NCBI RefSeq assembly: GCF_000426285.1
Contig: NZ_AUFB01000010.1
Location: 62,001-126,000 of the forward strand
Direction of reading: 5' to 3'
From: Rhizobium leucaenae USDA 9039
GTDB taxonomy: Bacteria; Pseudomonadota; Alphaproteobacteria; Rhizobiales; Rhizobiaceae
Length of the DNA: 64,000 nucleotides
Shown: positions 37,373 through 46,340 of the stretch, in pieces
Numbering within the stretch: the first letter of the stretch is position 1
Layout of the letters: each line of letters starts with the position of its first letter
Made by a program: the position numbers and the translations under genes
The notes under the pieces: model-generated
What the model saw: only the letters and a program-made list of their open reading frames with translations
Told to the model about the DNA's origin: nothing
Databases searched by the model: none

Positions 37373-38608
37373 ATGAATATTCGTTTGATGGCTGTTGCAC
37401 TGGCTGCTTCCGTCGCGTTGCCGCTTGGTGCGGCCAAGGCAACTGACCTTGAAGTAACCCATTGGTGGACGTCCGGCGGTGAAGCGGCCGCTGTGGCCGA
37501 ATTGGCAAAGGCGTTCGACGCGACCGGCAATCACTGGGTCGATGGTGCGATCGCCGGCTCGGGCGGTACTGCGCGTCCGATCATGATCAGCCGCATCACT
37601 GGCGGCGATCCGATGGGCGCTACCCAGTTCAACCATGGCCGCCAGGCCGAGGAGCTAGTGCAGGCCGGTCTCATGCGCGATCTGACCGATGTCGCGACGC
37701 AGGAGCATTGGAAGGATATTATTCGCCCGTCGAGCCTGCTCGACTCCTGCACGATCAACGGCAAGATCTACTGCGCTCCGGTCAATATTCATTCCTGGCA
37801 GTGGCTTTGGCTTTCGAATGCCGCCTTCAAGAAGGCTGGCGTTCCGGTTCCGAAGAATTGGGATGAATTCGTCGCCGCCGCTCCCGCGCTGGAGAAGGCA
37901 GGCATCGTTCCGCTCGCAGTGGGTGGTCAGCCCTGGCAGGCGACCGGCGCCTTCGACGTGCTCATGGTCGCTATCGCCGGCAAGGACACCTACCAGAAAG
38001 TATTCGGCGACAGGGATGCCAAAGTAGCGGCCGGTCCGGAAATCGCGAAGGTTTTCAAGGCTGCCGACGACGCCCGCAAGATGTCCAAGGGCTCTAACGT
38101 TCAGGATTGGAACCAGGCGACGAACATGGTCATCACCGGCAAGGCCGGCGGCCAGATCATGGGCGACTGGGCGCAGGGCGAATTTGCCCTCGCAGGCCAA
38201 AAGGCCGGCACGGACTACACCTGCCTTCCGGGTCTCGGCGTTAACGAAATCATCTCGACGGGCGGTGACGCGTTCTACTTCCCGCTGCTGAAGGACGAGG
38301 CGAAGTCGAAGGCTCAGGAAGCTCTCGCCAAGACGCTTCTCGATCCGAAGACCCAGGTTGCCTTCAATCTGAAGAAGGGCTCGCTGCCCGTGCGTGGCGA
38401 CGTGGACCTCGCATCGGCTAACGACTGCATGAAGAAGGGCCTGGAGATCCTGAAGAAGGGCAACGTGATCCAGGGTACGGACCAGCTTCTCTCTGCCGAC
38501 ACGCAGAAGCAGAAGGAAGACCTGTTCTCCGAGTTCTTCGCCAATCCTTCGATGACGCCGGAAGCGGCGCAGAAGCGCTTCGTCGAGATCATCTCCGCGG
38601 CCGATTGA
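37373..38608 (+). CDS. ABC sugar transporter, periplasmic binding protein (CUT1 type)
   Basis: A 411-residue extracytoplasmic solute-binding protein, family 1. The signal peptide MNIRLMAVALAASVALPLGA is cleaved near AKA-T. The mature part starts DLEVTHWWTSGGEAAAVAEL, like glucose/mannose-type binding proteins, with NIHSWQWLWLS and GDWAQGEF ligand-site segments. It captures the substrate of the importer encoded downstream. A beta-mannoside, mannooligosaccharide or monosaccharide is plausible from the adjacent mannosidase. GGAGGAG precedes the ATG. A perfect 14-bp hairpin after the stop probably protects this message, so the binding protein exceeds the permeases. Confidence 0.93.
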   Translation: MNIRLMAVALAASVALPLGAAKATDLEVTHWWTSGGEAAAVAELAKAFDATGNHWVDGAIAGSGGTARPIMISRITGGDPMGATQFNHGRQAEELVQAGLMRDLTDVATQEHWKDIIRPSSLLDSCTINGKIYCAPVNIHSWQWLWLSNAAFKKAGVPVPKNWDEFVAAAPALEKAGIVPLAVGGQPWQATGAFDVLMVAIAGKDTYQKVFGDRDAKVAAGPEIAKVFKAADDARKMSKGSNVQDWNQATNMVITGKAGGQIMGDWAQGEFALAGQKAGTDYTCLPGLGVNEIISTGGDAFYFPLLKDEAKSKAQEALAKTLLDPKTQVAFNLKKGSLPVRGDVDLASANDCMKKGLEILKKGNVIQGTDQLLSADTQKQKEDLFSEFFANPSMTPEAAQKRFVEIISAAD

Positions 38609-38626
38609 TCCGATCTTCTCGCTGTA

Positions 38627-38660
38627 GTGATACCGGATCCCGCTGCGGATCCGGTATCAC
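38627..38660 (+). other. Intercistronic hairpin after the binding-protein gene
   Basis: GTGATACCGGATCC (38627-38640) and GGATCCGGTATCAC (38647-38660) pair without mismatch around CGCTGC. There is no T run. The position matches the mRNA-stabilising stem-loops between binding-protein and permease genes, as in malE-malF. The rest of the 214-bp gap shows nothing else. Confidence 0.75.
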
Positions 38661-38822
38661 GGGCAAGGACATGCTTGTTGCCCGGCTAACTACGGCGCTT
38701 CTCAATAGGCGGCCAACTGCACGGATGTGATGGTCGACCGCCGATGAGCAGGGAGCGGCAGGAGCTGCGGTCATTGACCGGTTCCTGATGACCGAAGCAA
38801 TCGCGCTTCAGAAGGAGGTACA

Positions 38823-39728
38823 ATGACAGGTCACGCGAAAGCCGACCGGCCAAGTCAATTTCTGCGCAATCTGAATTCGAAGATTGCATCCATTCCGATG
38901 ATCCTGACAGCTGTCGTCATCTTTTTCGGCGGCACGATCTGGACGGTCGTTTATTCCTTCACCAATTCGAAGCTGCTGCCACGTCTGAGCTTCGTCGGAC
39001 TGGACCAATACTACCGATTATGGGCGGCGCCGCGATGGGTCGTGTCCATTGAAAATCTCGCGGTTTACGGCATCTTTTCCCTGATCTTCAGCCTCGTCAT
39101 CGGCTTTGTGCTGGCTGCGCTGATGGACCAGAAGATCCGGTTCGAGAACACCTTTCGCACGATTTTTCTTTATCCTTTCGCCCTTTCTTTCATCGTTACC
39201 GGCCTCGTCTGGCAGTGGCTGCTCAATCCGGAATTCGGCGTCCAGTCGGTGGTGCGCTCGCTCGGGTGGTCGACCTTCACTTTCGATCCGCTCTATACGC
39301 CGAGCATCGTCATTTACGGCGTGCTGATCGCCGCACTCTGGCAGGGAACGGGGCTTGTGATGTGCCTGATGCTCGCTGGCTTGCGTGGCATCGACGAGGA
39401 TATCTGGAAAGCAGCACGCGTCGATGGGATCCCGATGTGGAAAACCTATCTGTTCGTCGTCATTCCGATGATGCGCCCGGTCTTCATCACAACGCTGGTC
39501 ATCATCGCCAGCGGTATTGTCAAGGTCTATGACCTGGTCGTCGCGCAAACGAGCGGCGGACCTGGCATTGCTTCCGAAGTGCCGGCGAAATACGTCTACG
39601 ACTACATGTTCCAGGCGCAGAACCTCGGTCAGGGATTTGCAGCCTCCACCATGATGCTGGTCACTGTCGCGATCGTCATCATTCCCTGGGCCTATCTGGA
39701 ATTCGGCGGAGCGCGCAAACGTGTCTGA
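38823..39728 (+). CDS. ABC sugar transporter permease 1 (MalF type)
   Basis: A 301-residue inner-membrane permease with six predicted spans. The EAA coupling loop ARVDGIPMWKTYLFVVIPMM at about 200-220 contacts the ATPase. The N-terminus is short and polar (about 20 residues) before the first span near 25-45. AGAAGGAGG precedes the ATG. Its last 8 bases overlap the start of permease 2, so the two are translationally coupled and should form a heterodimer. Confidence 0.93.
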   Translation: MTGHAKADRPSQFLRNLNSKIASIPMILTAVVIFFGGTIWTVVYSFTNSKLLPRLSFVGLDQYYRLWAAPRWVVSIENLAVYGIFSLIFSLVIGFVLAALMDQKIRFENTFRTIFLYPFALSFIVTGLVWQWLLNPEFGVQSVVRSLGWSTFTFDPLYTPSIVIYGVLIAALWQGTGLVMCLMLAGLRGIDEDIWKAARVDGIPMWKTYLFVVIPMMRPVFITTLVIIASGIVKVYDLVVAQTSGGPGIASEVPAKYVYDYMFQAQNLGQGFAASTMMLVTVAIVIIPWAYLEFGGARKRV

Positions 39729-40656
39729 TACTCTCAATAATGCGAACGGCAGCGCCGCTGCGACTGGCAAGACGCTCTCGGAACCCCAAGGTGCAAAGCC
39801 GCGCCGGGTGATTTCCGGCCGCAACATCATGCTCTACGGCACGCTGTTCGTTGCCGCGACCTACTATCTGTTGCCGCTGTATGTAATGATCGTCACCTCA
39901 CTCAAAGGGATGCCGGAAATCCGGCTTGGCAACATCTTCGCGCCGCCGCTGGAGATAACATTCGAGCCCTGGGTGAAAGCCTGGGCAACGGCTTGTACCG
40001 GTCTCAATTGTGACGGTCTTTCCCGCGGCTTCTGGAATTCCGTGCGCATCACCGTACCGTCCACGATCTTTTCGATCGCAGTCGCTTCGGTCAATGGCTA
40101 TGCGCTCGCCAACTGGCGGTTCAAGGGCGCGGATTTCTTCTTCGCGATCCTCATCGTCGGTGCGTTCATCCCCTACCAGGTGATGATCTATCCGATCGTC
40201 ATCGTGCTGCGCGAAATTGGGATCTACGGCACGCTCAGCGGACTGATCCTCGTGCACTGCATCTTCGGCATGCCGATCCTGACCCTGCTGTTCCGCAATT
40301 ATTTCGCATCGCTGCCCGTGGAGCTTTTCAAGGCTGCACGCATCGACGGGGCGGGTTTCTGGCAGATTTTCCTGCGCATCATGCTGCCCATGTCGCTGCC
40401 GATCTTCGTCGTTGCCATGATCCTGCAGATTACGGGCATCTGGAACGACTTCCTGTTCGGCGTCGTCTTCACCAGGCCGGAGTATTACCCGATGACTGTG
40501 CAGCTCAACAATATCGTCAATTCCGTCCAGGGTGTGAAGGAATACAACGTCAACATGGCTGCAACGATCCTCACGGGTCTTGTTCCATTGATCGTTTATT
40601 TCGTCTCGGGACGGCTTTTCGTTCGCGGCATCGCAGCCGGCGCAGTGAAGGGGTGA
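39721..40656 (+). CDS. ABC sugar transporter permease 2 (MalG type)
   Basis: A 311-residue inner-membrane permease with six predicted spans and the EAA loop ARIDGAGFWQIFLRIMLPMS at about 210-230. It starts with a GTG at 39721 inside the end of permease 1 and has a Ser/Ala/Asn-rich N-terminal tail of about 35 residues. The loop TACTGLNCDGLSRGFWNS and the C-terminal FVRGIAAGAVKG ending are typical of CUT1 glucose/mannose-type permeases. The ATPase gene follows 3 bp later. Confidence 0.93.
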   Translation: MSDTLNNANGSAAATGKTLSEPQGAKPRRVISGRNIMLYGTLFVAATYYLLPLYVMIVTSLKGMPEIRLGNIFAPPLEITFEPWVKAWATACTGLNCDGLSRGFWNSVRITVPSTIFSIAVASVNGYALANWRFKGADFFFAILIVGAFIPYQVMIYPIVIVLREIGIYGTLSGLILVHCIFGMPILTLLFRNYFASLPVELFKAARIDGAGFWQIFLRIMLPMSLPIFVVAMILQITGIWNDFLFGVVFTRPEYYPMTVQLNNIVNSVQGVKEYNVNMAATILTGLVPLIVYFVSGRLFVRGIAAGAVKG

Positions 40657-40659
40657 TCC

Positions 40660-41751
40660 ATGACCAGCAGCGTTTCCATCAAAGACCTATCGCTCGATTT
40701 CGGCGCGATCACCGTTCTGAAAAACCTCAACCTCGAGATCAACGACGGCGAATTCCTCGTGCTGCTCGGCTCGTCCGGCTGCGGCAAGTCGACATTGCTC
40801 AACTGCATAGCCGGCCTGCTGGACATCACTGAAGGGAAGATCTTCATCAAGGGCAAGAACGTTACCTGGGAGGAGCCTAAGGATCGCGGCATCGGCATGG
40901 TGTTCCAGTCCTACGCGCTCTATCCGCAGATGACGGTCGAAAAGAACCTTTCCTTCGGGCTGCGCGTCGCCAAGGTGCCGCAGGCGGAGATCGACAAGCG
41001 GATAGCGCGCGCCGCCGAGATCCTGCAAATCCAACCGTTGCTCAAACGCAAGCCGGCAGAGCTTTCCGGCGGGCAGCGCCAGCGTGTGGCGATCGGCCGT
41101 GCCCTGGTGCGCGACGTCGACGTCTTCCTGTTCGATGAGCCGTTGTCGAACCTCGACGCCAAGCTACGTTCGGAATTGCGCGTCGAAATCAAGCGTCTGC
41201 ACCAGTCGCTGAAGAACACGATGATCTATGTCACCCATGATCAAATCGAGGCGCTGACGCTTGCCGACCGCATCGCCATCATGAAGAGCGGCATCATCCA
41301 GCAGCTCGACGATCCGACGACGATCTACAATCGACCGCGTAATCTCTTCGTCGCCGGCTTCATCGGATCGCCATCGATGAATTTCCTGCATGGCGAATTG
41401 GTGAGCCGTGAGGGCAAGATAGTCTTTGCCACCAACGACGTGATTTTCTCGCTGGACGGCTATGATGCCGGTGAGGCATTGGGACCGGGCCGCAAGGTCA
41501 TCCTCGGTGTCCGGCCGGAGCATATCAAGGTGAACGAGGATCTCGGCCCCGATACGGAGGTGCACAATGCGACCGTCGATATCGAAGAGCCGATGGGTGC
41601 CGATAACCTGCTCTGGCTCAAACACGCCGGCCACACCATGTCGGTGCGCATCAACGGCGCGCGGCGCTTCAGCGCCGGTGCGCGTGTGAAGCTCGGCTTC
41701 GATATGTCGCTGGCTTCGCTCTTTGACGCTCAGACTGAACTCAGAATATGA
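40660..41751 (+). CDS. ABC sugar transporter ATPase (UgpC/MsmK type)
   Basis: A 363-residue ATPase of CUT1 importers. Walker A is GSSGCGKST (about 37-45), with Q-loop FQSYALYP, signature LSGGQRQRVAIGRAL, Walker B VFLFDEPLSNLDAKLR and H-loop VTHDQIEAL. The C-terminal 120 residues are the MalK-type regulatory OB/TOBE domain (GVRPEHIKV). All catalytic motifs are intact. It completes the importer; the beta-mannosidase gene follows after a short hairpin. Confidence 0.95.
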   Translation: MTSSVSIKDLSLDFGAITVLKNLNLEINDGEFLVLLGSSGCGKSTLLNCIAGLLDITEGKIFIKGKNVTWEEPKDRGIGMVFQSYALYPQMTVEKNLSFGLRVAKVPQAEIDKRIARAAEILQIQPLLKRKPAELSGGQRQRVAIGRALVRDVDVFLFDEPLSNLDAKLRSELRVEIKRLHQSLKNTMIYVTHDQIEALTLADRIAIMKSGIIQQLDDPTTIYNRPRNLFVAGFIGSPSMNFLHGELVSREGKIVFATNDVIFSLDGYDAGEALGPGRKVILGVRPEHIKVNEDLGPDTEVHNATVDIEEPMGADNLLWLKHAGHTMSVRINGARRFSAGARVKLGFDMSLASLFDAQTELRI

Positions 41752-41763
41752 TCATATGAATGG

Positions 41764-41780
41764 AGGCGGCTCTGCCGCCT
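41764..41780 (+). other. Short intercistronic hairpin before the GH2 gene
   Basis: AGGCGGC (41764-41770) and GCCGCCT (41774-41780) around TCT, between the ATPase stop and the mannosidase ribosome site. There is no T run; it may tune downstream expression. Confidence 0.5.
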
Positions 41781-41806
41781 TCCTCTGCAGCGGTTCCGGA
41801 GGCCCG

Positions 41807-44284
41807 ATGTCGTCTTCTTTCAATGGCACTTCTTTTGTCGATCTGGCTGGTCAGTGGCGGCTTACCTCGCCGGACAGCGATCATGCTCTTTCCATGCCCG
41901 TGCCGGGCGATGTCCATACCGCGCTTCATGCCGCAGACCTCATTCCGGATCCCTATTTCGGCCGAAACGAAGAGGTGGTTCAGTGGGTCGCGAAGCAGGA
42001 TTGGCAAATTGAGCGCAGTTTTACGCTCGATGATGCGGAAGGCGACTGGTATCTCGACATCGACTATCTGGACACGGTCGCAAGCGTCTATCTCAACGAC
42101 ACGCTTGTGCTCGAAGGCGACAATTGCTTCCAGCGCTACCGGCCTGATGTTTCCAAGGCGTTGAAGGCGGGTGAGAACACCATCCGCATCCTGCTGCATT
42201 CGAGCATCAAGGCCGGTGCCGAACTCCAGGCAAAGCAGCCATTCTATATCCCCTACAGCACCGCCAATTCGCCGATCCCCAATGGCAATATGCTGCGCAA
42301 GCCGCAATGCCATTTCGGCTGGGACTGGAACATCGCGGTGGCGCCGCTCGGCCTTTACGGCACGATCGCGCTGAAGAAACTCGATACCGCCCGTATCGAG
42401 AATGTGGTCACCCGCCAGGAGCACAACGCCGACGGCTCGGTCGACCTCGTGGTGAGTGTTGCGCTGTTTGCAAAGGGCATTGGTGTCGCTCAGCTTTATT
42501 TCTCGCTTGACAACGAGCGTGTGCGGCTCGATGTCGGCGTCAATGCGGGCGAGAGTTCGGTGACCCATGTCTTCCATATCGACAGGCCGAAGCTCTGGTG
42601 GCCGGCCGGCAGTGGCGAGCAGGCGCTTTATGCACTTTCTGTCGAGACCAATTCCGAGACGGTGACGCGGCAGATCGGCCTGCGTACCGTCGAGCTGGTT
42701 ACCGACGAGGATGAAGCGGGCAGCCGTTTTGCGCTCAAGGTCAATGGACGTGAAATCTTCGCCCGAGGCGCCAACTGGATCCCGGCGGATGCACTGTTTT
42801 CACGTTCGAGCCCGGCTTTGACCGAGGATCTGCTGCAATCGGCCGCCGCAGCGAACATGAACATCATCCGCATCTGGGGCGGCGGTTTTTACGAACATGA
42901 CTGGTTCTACGATATTTGCGACCGCCTGGGTCTGATGATCTGGCAGGACTTCATGTTCGCCTGCAATCTCTATCCCTCGACCGGTGACTTCCTTGGGAAG
43001 GTCGAGGCGGAGGTCGGCTACCAGGTCAAGCGCCTGGCGACGCACCCGTCGATCGTGCTCTGGTGCGGCGACAATGAGCTGGTGGGGGCGCTTACCTGGT
43101 TCGAAGAATCCCGCAAAGACCGTGATCGCTATCTCGTTTCCTACGACCGGTTGAACCGGACGATCGAGCAGGCGATGAAGAAAGCCGCGCCGGATGCGAT
43201 CTGGTGGCCGTCGAGCCCGGCGTCCGGCTATCTTAATTTCGGCGATGCATGGCATGCCGACGGCTCCGGCGACATGCATTATTGGTCGGTCTGGCACGAG
43301 AACAAGTCCTTCGACAACTATCGCTCCGTGCGCCCGCGCTTCTGCTCGGAATTCGGCTTTCAGTCCTACGCGTCGCTGCCTGTCATCAAGACCTATGCCG
43401 ACGCCAAGGACATGAATATCGCGTCGCCGGTGATGGAACTGCACCAGAAGAATGCCGGCGGCAATGAGCGCATCGCCGGGACGATGTTCCGCTATTTCCG
43501 TTTCCCGAAGGATTTTCCGAATTTCGTCTATCTGAGCCAGGTGCAGCAGGGCCTCGCCATCAAGACGGCGGTCGAATATTGGCGGTCGCTCAAGCCGCAT
43601 TGCATGGGCACCGTCTATTGGCAACTCAATGACACCTGGCCGGTGGCTTCCTGGTCGAGCCTCGATTACGGCGGGCGTTGGAAGGTGATGCATTATCTCG
43701 TGCGCGGCTTCTTCCAGCCGGTTTCGGTGGCAGCCATTCCCTCCGAGGACAACCAGACCATCCGCTTCTCGCTGGTCAACGACACCAACGAAGATGTCAC
43801 CGCCGACATCGCCGTGTCGCTGCTGAAGCTCGATGGCGAGCGTGTGCCGCTGACGACTGCGCATGCGGTCTGCACGCCGGATGCGGCCGTCACCGCGCTG
43901 TCGATCGATGCCTCGAAGGTGCCGGCCGATTGCCTGTTGGCGTGGCATTTCACCGCATCGAACGGAATGGGCGGTGAGGGGCACTATGTTCACGGCACCT
44001 ACAAGGCGTTGGAGCTTCGGCCCGCAGGTCTTACGGTGCTGCGCGAGGAGATCGAGGAGAACGGCACGGTAGAGCTTACCGTCACCGCAAAGGGATTGGC
44101 GCTGTTCGTGATGATCGAAAGCGAGACTGAGGGGCGTTATTCCGACAACGCCTTCGATCTTGCCGCCGGCGAAAGCCGTCGCATCGTCTTCACGCCGGCC
44201 AAACCGCTTGCCGGCAGTGTTCCCGATTTCCGCTTCTACGACTTGCACTCCAGTCAATCGTTGGCCAGCCCATCGGTGGACTGA
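41807..44284 (+). CDS. Glycoside hydrolase family 2 beta-mannosidase
   Basis: 825 residues without signal peptide, so it acts in the cytoplasm on imported beta-mannosides, releasing mannose. The N-terminal jelly-roll starts FVDLAGQWRLTSPDSD; an immunoglobulin-like domain and the catalytic TIM barrel (about 280-610) follow. The acid/base Glu is E424 in WCGDNEL and the nucleophile E515 in FCSEFGFQS. HFGWDWN and WQLNDTWPVASWS are family hallmarks. A longer frame reaches 41723, but GGAGG five bases before the ATG at 41807 fixes the start. Some GH2 members of this type act on other beta-glycosides, so mannose specificity is likely rather than proven. Confidence 0.93.
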   Translation: MSSSFNGTSFVDLAGQWRLTSPDSDHALSMPVPGDVHTALHAADLIPDPYFGRNEEVVQWVAKQDWQIERSFTLDDAEGDWYLDIDYLDTVASVYLNDTLVLEGDNCFQRYRPDVSKALKAGENTIRILLHSSIKAGAELQAKQPFYIPYSTANSPIPNGNMLRKPQCHFGWDWNIAVAPLGLYGTIALKKLDTARIENVVTRQEHNADGSVDLVVSVALFAKGIGVAQLYFSLDNERVRLDVGVNAGESSVTHVFHIDRPKLWWPAGSGEQALYALSVETNSETVTRQIGLRTVELVTDEDEAGSRFALKVNGREIFARGANWIPADALFSRSSPALTEDLLQSAAAANMNIIRIWGGGFYEHDWFYDICDRLGLMIWQDFMFACNLYPSTGDFLGKVEAEVGYQVKRLATHPSIVLWCGDNELVGALTWFEESRKDRDRYLVSYDRLNRTIEQAMKKAAPDAIWWPSSPASGYLNFGDAWHADGSGDMHYWSVWHENKSFDNYRSVRPRFCSEFGFQSYASLPVIKTYADAKDMNIASPVMELHQKNAGGNERIAGTMFRYFRFPKDFPNFVYLSQVQQGLAIKTAVEYWRSLKPHCMGTVYWQLNDTWPVASWSSLDYGGRWKVMHYLVRGFFQPVSVAAIPSEDNQTIRFSLVNDTNEDVTADIAVSLLKLDGERVPLTTAHAVCTPDAAVTALSIDASKVPADCLLAWHFTASNGMGGEGHYVHGTYKALELRPAGLTVLREEIEENGTVELTVTAKGLALFVMIESETEGRYSDNAFDLAAGESRRIVFTPAKPLAGSVPDFRFYDLHSSQSLASPSVD

Positions 44285-44365
44285 GATATCCGGTCACCTT
44301 TTGGTGGCGATTTACGGGCCGTGGGCCCAAAATAGACGGCCGCGAGGCCATTGGAGGAAATATCG

Positions 44366-45127
44366 ATGACGAAACTTGGATTCCAGCTTTATAGCGCCCG
44401 CAATTTTCAGCCCTATTCGGATATCTTCGTAAAGCTCGGCAGGGCCGGTTATGCGGAAGTCGAAGGTTTTGGCGGCATCTATTCCGATCTGGACGAAGCT
44501 GGTTTGAAGAACCTGCGTGCCGAGCTCGACAAGAACGGCCTGACCATGGCGAGCGGCCATTTCAGCCCGGATTTCCTCGATGGACAGGTGCAGAAGTCGC
44601 TGACGATCGCCAAGATTCTCGGCATGGATTCGATCTATGCGCCGCACCTGGCCGCCGACCAGCGCCCAAAGGATGCTGCCGGATGGCTCGCTTTCGGCAA
44701 ACGCCTGCACGAAATGAGCAAGCCCTACAAAGATGCCGGTTTCGAGTTCGGTTGGCATAATCACGACTTCGAATTCGTCAAGCAGGCTGACGGCTCGCTG
44801 CCGATCGAACAAATCTTCGAAGGCGCTCCGGATATCTCCTGGGAAGCCGATATTGCCTGGGTCGTTCGCGGCGGCGCCGATCCCTTCGCATGGATCGAAA
44901 AGCTCGGCTCGCGCATTTCCTCCGTCCACGTGAAAGACATCGCTCCGGCTGGCGAAAACAAGGATGAAGACGGCTGGGCCGATCTCGGTCACGGCACGGT
45001 TCCGTGGCCGAAGTTGATCAAGGCACTCGCCGGCACCAAGGCAAAGCACTATGTGCTCGAGCACGACAATCCGAGCGATATCGATCGCTTGATTACCCGT
45101 TCCATCGCATCTTTCAAGACCTACTGA
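44366..45127 (+). CDS. Sugar phosphate isomerase/epimerase family (xylose isomerase-like TIM barrel)
   Basis: A 253-residue cytoplasmic AP-endonuclease-2/xylose-isomerase-like barrel. Metal-ligand stretches are visible in FEFGWHNHDFEF, ISWEADIAWVVRGGADP, SVHVKDIAP and the late LEHDNP. No signal peptide. Homologues occur with Gfo/Idh oxidoreductases in pathways through 3-keto sugars or inosose-like intermediates; the exact substrate here is unknown. GGAGG stands nine bases before the ATG at 44366. The oxidoreductase gene follows 10 bp downstream, so the two are likely partners. Confidence 0.88.
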   Translation: MTKLGFQLYSARNFQPYSDIFVKLGRAGYAEVEGFGGIYSDLDEAGLKNLRAELDKNGLTMASGHFSPDFLDGQVQKSLTIAKILGMDSIYAPHLAADQRPKDAAGWLAFGKRLHEMSKPYKDAGFEFGWHNHDFEFVKQADGSLPIEQIFEGAPDISWEADIAWVVRGGADPFAWIEKLGSRISSVHVKDIAPAGENKDEDGWADLGHGTVPWPKLIKALAGTKAKHYVLEHDNPSDIDRLITRSIASFKTY

Positions 45128-45137
45128 GGCATCTCAC

Positions 45138-46271
45138 ATGACTAAGGAACTTGGCGTCGGCATCATCGGATGCGGCAATATCTCCACCACCTATTTCAAG
45201 CTTTCTCCGCTCTTCAAGGGCCTGAAAGTGCTCGCCTGCGCTGATATCAACATGGATGCGGCGCGCCTGCGGGCCGAGGAATATAAGGTCAAGGCACAGA
45301 CGATCGACGAACTGCTCGCCAATGACGAGCTTGACGTCATTGTCAACCTGACCATCCCGGATGCGCATTTCCCGGTTTCCAAGCGTATCCTTGAGGCCGG
45401 AAAGCACGTCTATTCCGAAAAGCCTCTGGTGCTGACGCTGGAGCAGGGCGAAGAATTGCGCCGCATCGCCAAGGAGAAGGGGCTTGCCGTCGGCTGCGCT
45501 CCCGACACCTTCCTCGGCGGCGCCCATCAGCTCGCTCGCAAGTTCGTCGACGACGGAGGCATCGGCCGCATCACATCGGGCGCTTGCTATGTCATGAGCC
45601 CGGGCATGGAAATGTGGCATCCGAACCCGGACTTCTTCTTCCTGCCGGGCGGCGGGCCCATCCTCGATCTCGGCCCCTATTACGTCGCGAACCTCATCAA
45701 CCTGATCGGCCCGGTCAAGCGTGTCGGCGCCATGACGTCGATGGCGTCGGAAACCCGCACGATTACCAGCGAACCGCGCAGCGGCGAGGTCATCCCGGTG
45801 AAGACACCGACGACGATCCAGGCGCTGCTGGAATTTGTCAGCGGGGCAACGGTGACATTGACGGCAAGCTGGGATGTCTGGTCGCACCGCCATGCCAATA
45901 TGGAACTCTACGGCACCGAAGGTTCGCTCTACGTGCCCGATCCTAACTTCTTCGGCGGCACGGTCGAGGCCAGCGGCCGCGGCAAGGACATTAAGCCGCT
46001 CGACGAATGGGCACATCCTTTCGGCATTATCAATCAGGAGAGCCCGAACGGCGCGCGCGCCAATTACCGCACGGCAGGTCTTGCCGACATGGCGGCGGCA
46101 CTGATCGAGGGCCGAGATGCTCGCTGCTCGCTCGATCGCACGCTGCACGGTGTCGATGTCATGACCTCGATCCTGAAATCAGGTGCTGAGAACCGCTTCA
46201 TCGATTTGACCACGACCTGCACGCAGCCGGCTGCGCTCGGCATCGAAGAGGCGCAGGCGCTCTTGAAGTGA
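45138..46271 (+). CDS. Gfo/Idh/MocA family oxidoreductase
   Basis: A 377-residue NAD(P)-dependent sugar dehydrogenase-type protein without export signal. The Rossmann loop is VGIIGCGNISTTYF, the catalytic-type motif YSEKPL (Lys near residue 95), and the substrate-side block GGGPILDLGPYYVANLINLIGP. The family oxidises or reduces sugar hydroxyls. With the adjacent isomerase-like barrel and the GH2 enzyme, it probably handles the sugar released from the imported glycoside, or oxidises the glycoside itself. A GC-rich hairpin with TTTT follows at 46292. Confidence 0.92.
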   Translation: MTKELGVGIIGCGNISTTYFKLSPLFKGLKVLACADINMDAARLRAEEYKVKAQTIDELLANDELDVIVNLTIPDAHFPVSKRILEAGKHVYSEKPLVLTLEQGEELRRIAKEKGLAVGCAPDTFLGGAHQLARKFVDDGGIGRITSGACYVMSPGMEMWHPNPDFFFLPGGGPILDLGPYYVANLINLIGPVKRVGAMTSMASETRTITSEPRSGEVIPVKTPTTIQALLEFVSGATVTLTASWDVWSHRHANMELYGTEGSLYVPDPNFFGGTVEASGRGKDIKPLDEWAHPFGIINQESPNGARANYRTAGLADMAAALIEGRDARCSLDRTLHGVDVMTSILKSGAENRFIDLTTTCTQPAALGIEEAQALLK

Positions 46272-46291
46272 GCGCAGGAAAAGCTAGTTTG

Positions 46292-46320
46292 CGCGCGGGT
46301 AAGTAGCCCGCGCGCTTTTC
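46292..46320 (+). terminator. Hairpin terminator after the Gfo/Idh gene
   Basis: GCGCGCGGG (46292-46300) pairs with CCCGCGCGC (46308-46316), then TTTT. The short T run may allow partial read-through into the aldo/keto reductase gene 20 bp later. Confidence 0.7.
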
Positions 46321-46340
46321 ATCTCAGAGGAATTGAAACT

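Noticed and set aside
42800..44257. 485-residue minus-strand open frame
   Set aside because: Shadow of the GH2 beta-mannosidase, whose catalytic Glu motifs lie on the plus strand.
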